NCBI RefSeq assembly: GCF_000058485.1
Contig: NC_008278.1
Span: 4,706,962 to 4,770,961 of the forward strand
Length of the DNA: 64,000 bases
From: Frankia alni ACN14a
GTDB lineage: Bacteria > Actinomycetota > Actinomycetes > Frankiales > Frankiaceae
Reading direction: 5' to 3'
Position 1 is the stretch's first letter; the number at the start of each line of letters is the position of its first letter. Under the pieces are notes generated by a model. It searched no databases and had not been told where the DNA came from. It saw nothing but the letters and a program-made list of their open reading frames with translations. This document shows positions 63,748 through 64,000 of this stretch, piece by piece. Made by a program: the position numbers and the translations under genes.

Positions 63748-64000
63748 TCAGACCGTTTCGCGCTCGCCCAGCGCGGCGTTCACGGTGTCGAGAATCTCGG
63801 CGAGGGTGTAGTCGTCGGGCATCTCGGCCGGCAGGTCCACCCCGAAGGCGCCGACCACCTCCGCCGAAAGCTGGAGGTAGGCCAGCGAGTCCAGGCCGAT
63901 GTCCAGGAACGTCACGGCCAGGTCGGTGGGGCGGTCCTCCGGGGGCAGCCCGGCCTGCTCGACGAGAAAGTCGAGCAGGGCGTCGGCCGTCCACTGCTGG
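63748..64000 (-). CDS. acyl carrier protein of the polyketide cluster (5' end outside the window)
   Basis: About 83 codons are present, ending LAEILDTVNAALGERETV before TGA at 63748-63750. The phosphopantetheine site is plain: FLDIGLDSLAYLQLSAEVVG with the Ser in DSL, and the C-terminal helix region VDLPAEMPDDYTLAEILDT is usual. The gene leads the visible polyketide genes; the start codon and about 5-10 residues are beyond position 64000. Confidence 0.93.
   Translation of the reverse strand, partial: QQWTADALLDFLVEQAGLPPEDRPTDLAVTFLDIGLDSLAYLQLSAEVVGAFGVDLPAEMPDDYTLAEILDTVNAALGERETV

Overview
The window is very GC-rich actinobacterial chromosome with GTG/TTG starts, compact 4-bp gene overlaps, a conservon-type signalling locus, RimL-like, PhoD-like and LigD-like genes and a type II polyketide cluster. 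Gene content and the abundant in-frame minisatellites point to a Frankia-like organism. That assignment is inference from content; no rRNA gene is present to prove it.

Layout. 0-7 kb: 5' part of a bacterioferritin gene, a single-domain response regulator, a membrane protein, a long CoA-transferase, an AIM24 protein and small membrane or Cys-rich proteins. 7-11.6 kb: the two proline-catabolic genes (putB, pruA) downstream of a Ser/Thr kinase on the minus strand. 11.7-12.9 kb: a secreted or membrane-anchored protein made of near-identical fibronectin III repeats. 13-18 kb: a conservon (cvnA-cvnB-cvnC) that lacks the usual cvnD GTPase and whose sensor kinase carries a roughly 650-residue low-complexity tail. 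18.3-24.3 kb: a five-gene operon with two different solute-binding lipoproteins, an ABC ATPase, a permease and a nucleobase-deaminase-like amidohydrolase. 24.6-28.5 kb: a LuxR regulator divergent from a secreted NPP1/Nep1-like protein, then a PhoD-like phosphatase.

29-31.7 kb holds metY-metX (methionine synthesis by direct sulfhydrylation). 31.8-38.6 kb holds an RpiR regulator followed by a complete Ugp/MalFG-type ABC importer with a glycerophosphodiesterase-like metallophosphoesterase inserted between binding protein and permeases; together these suggest uptake and hydrolysis of glycerophosphodiesters or related sugar phosphates. 38.6-39.6 kb is a GNAT acetyltransferase disrupted by repeat insertions.

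39.6-52.5 kb looks like accessory DNA: a zeta-toxin kinase with a long disordered N-terminus and a small acidic partner ORF, a SnoaL-like protein convergent with a KstD-like flavoprotein, an ATP-type phosphofructokinase, about 1.3 kb without a credible gene, a decayed WD40 gene, and a 1518-residue SF1 helicase with a C-terminal Vsr-like nuclease domain, a candidate nucleic-acid defence protein. 52.5-58.2 kb: a crotonase with an extra N-terminal domain, a flavin-reductase-like protein, a membrane protein, and a LigD-type ligase lacking the polymerase module.

58.4-64 kb is one edge of a type II polyketide cluster read leftward: ACP (cut by the window end), aromatase/cyclase, cupin, KS-alpha, KS-beta/CLF, ketoreductase and two small ABM monooxygenases. 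The set resembles spore-pigment (whiE-like) loci but adds a ketoreductase-type gene. No tRNA, rRNA, CRISPR array or intact insertion sequence was recognised.
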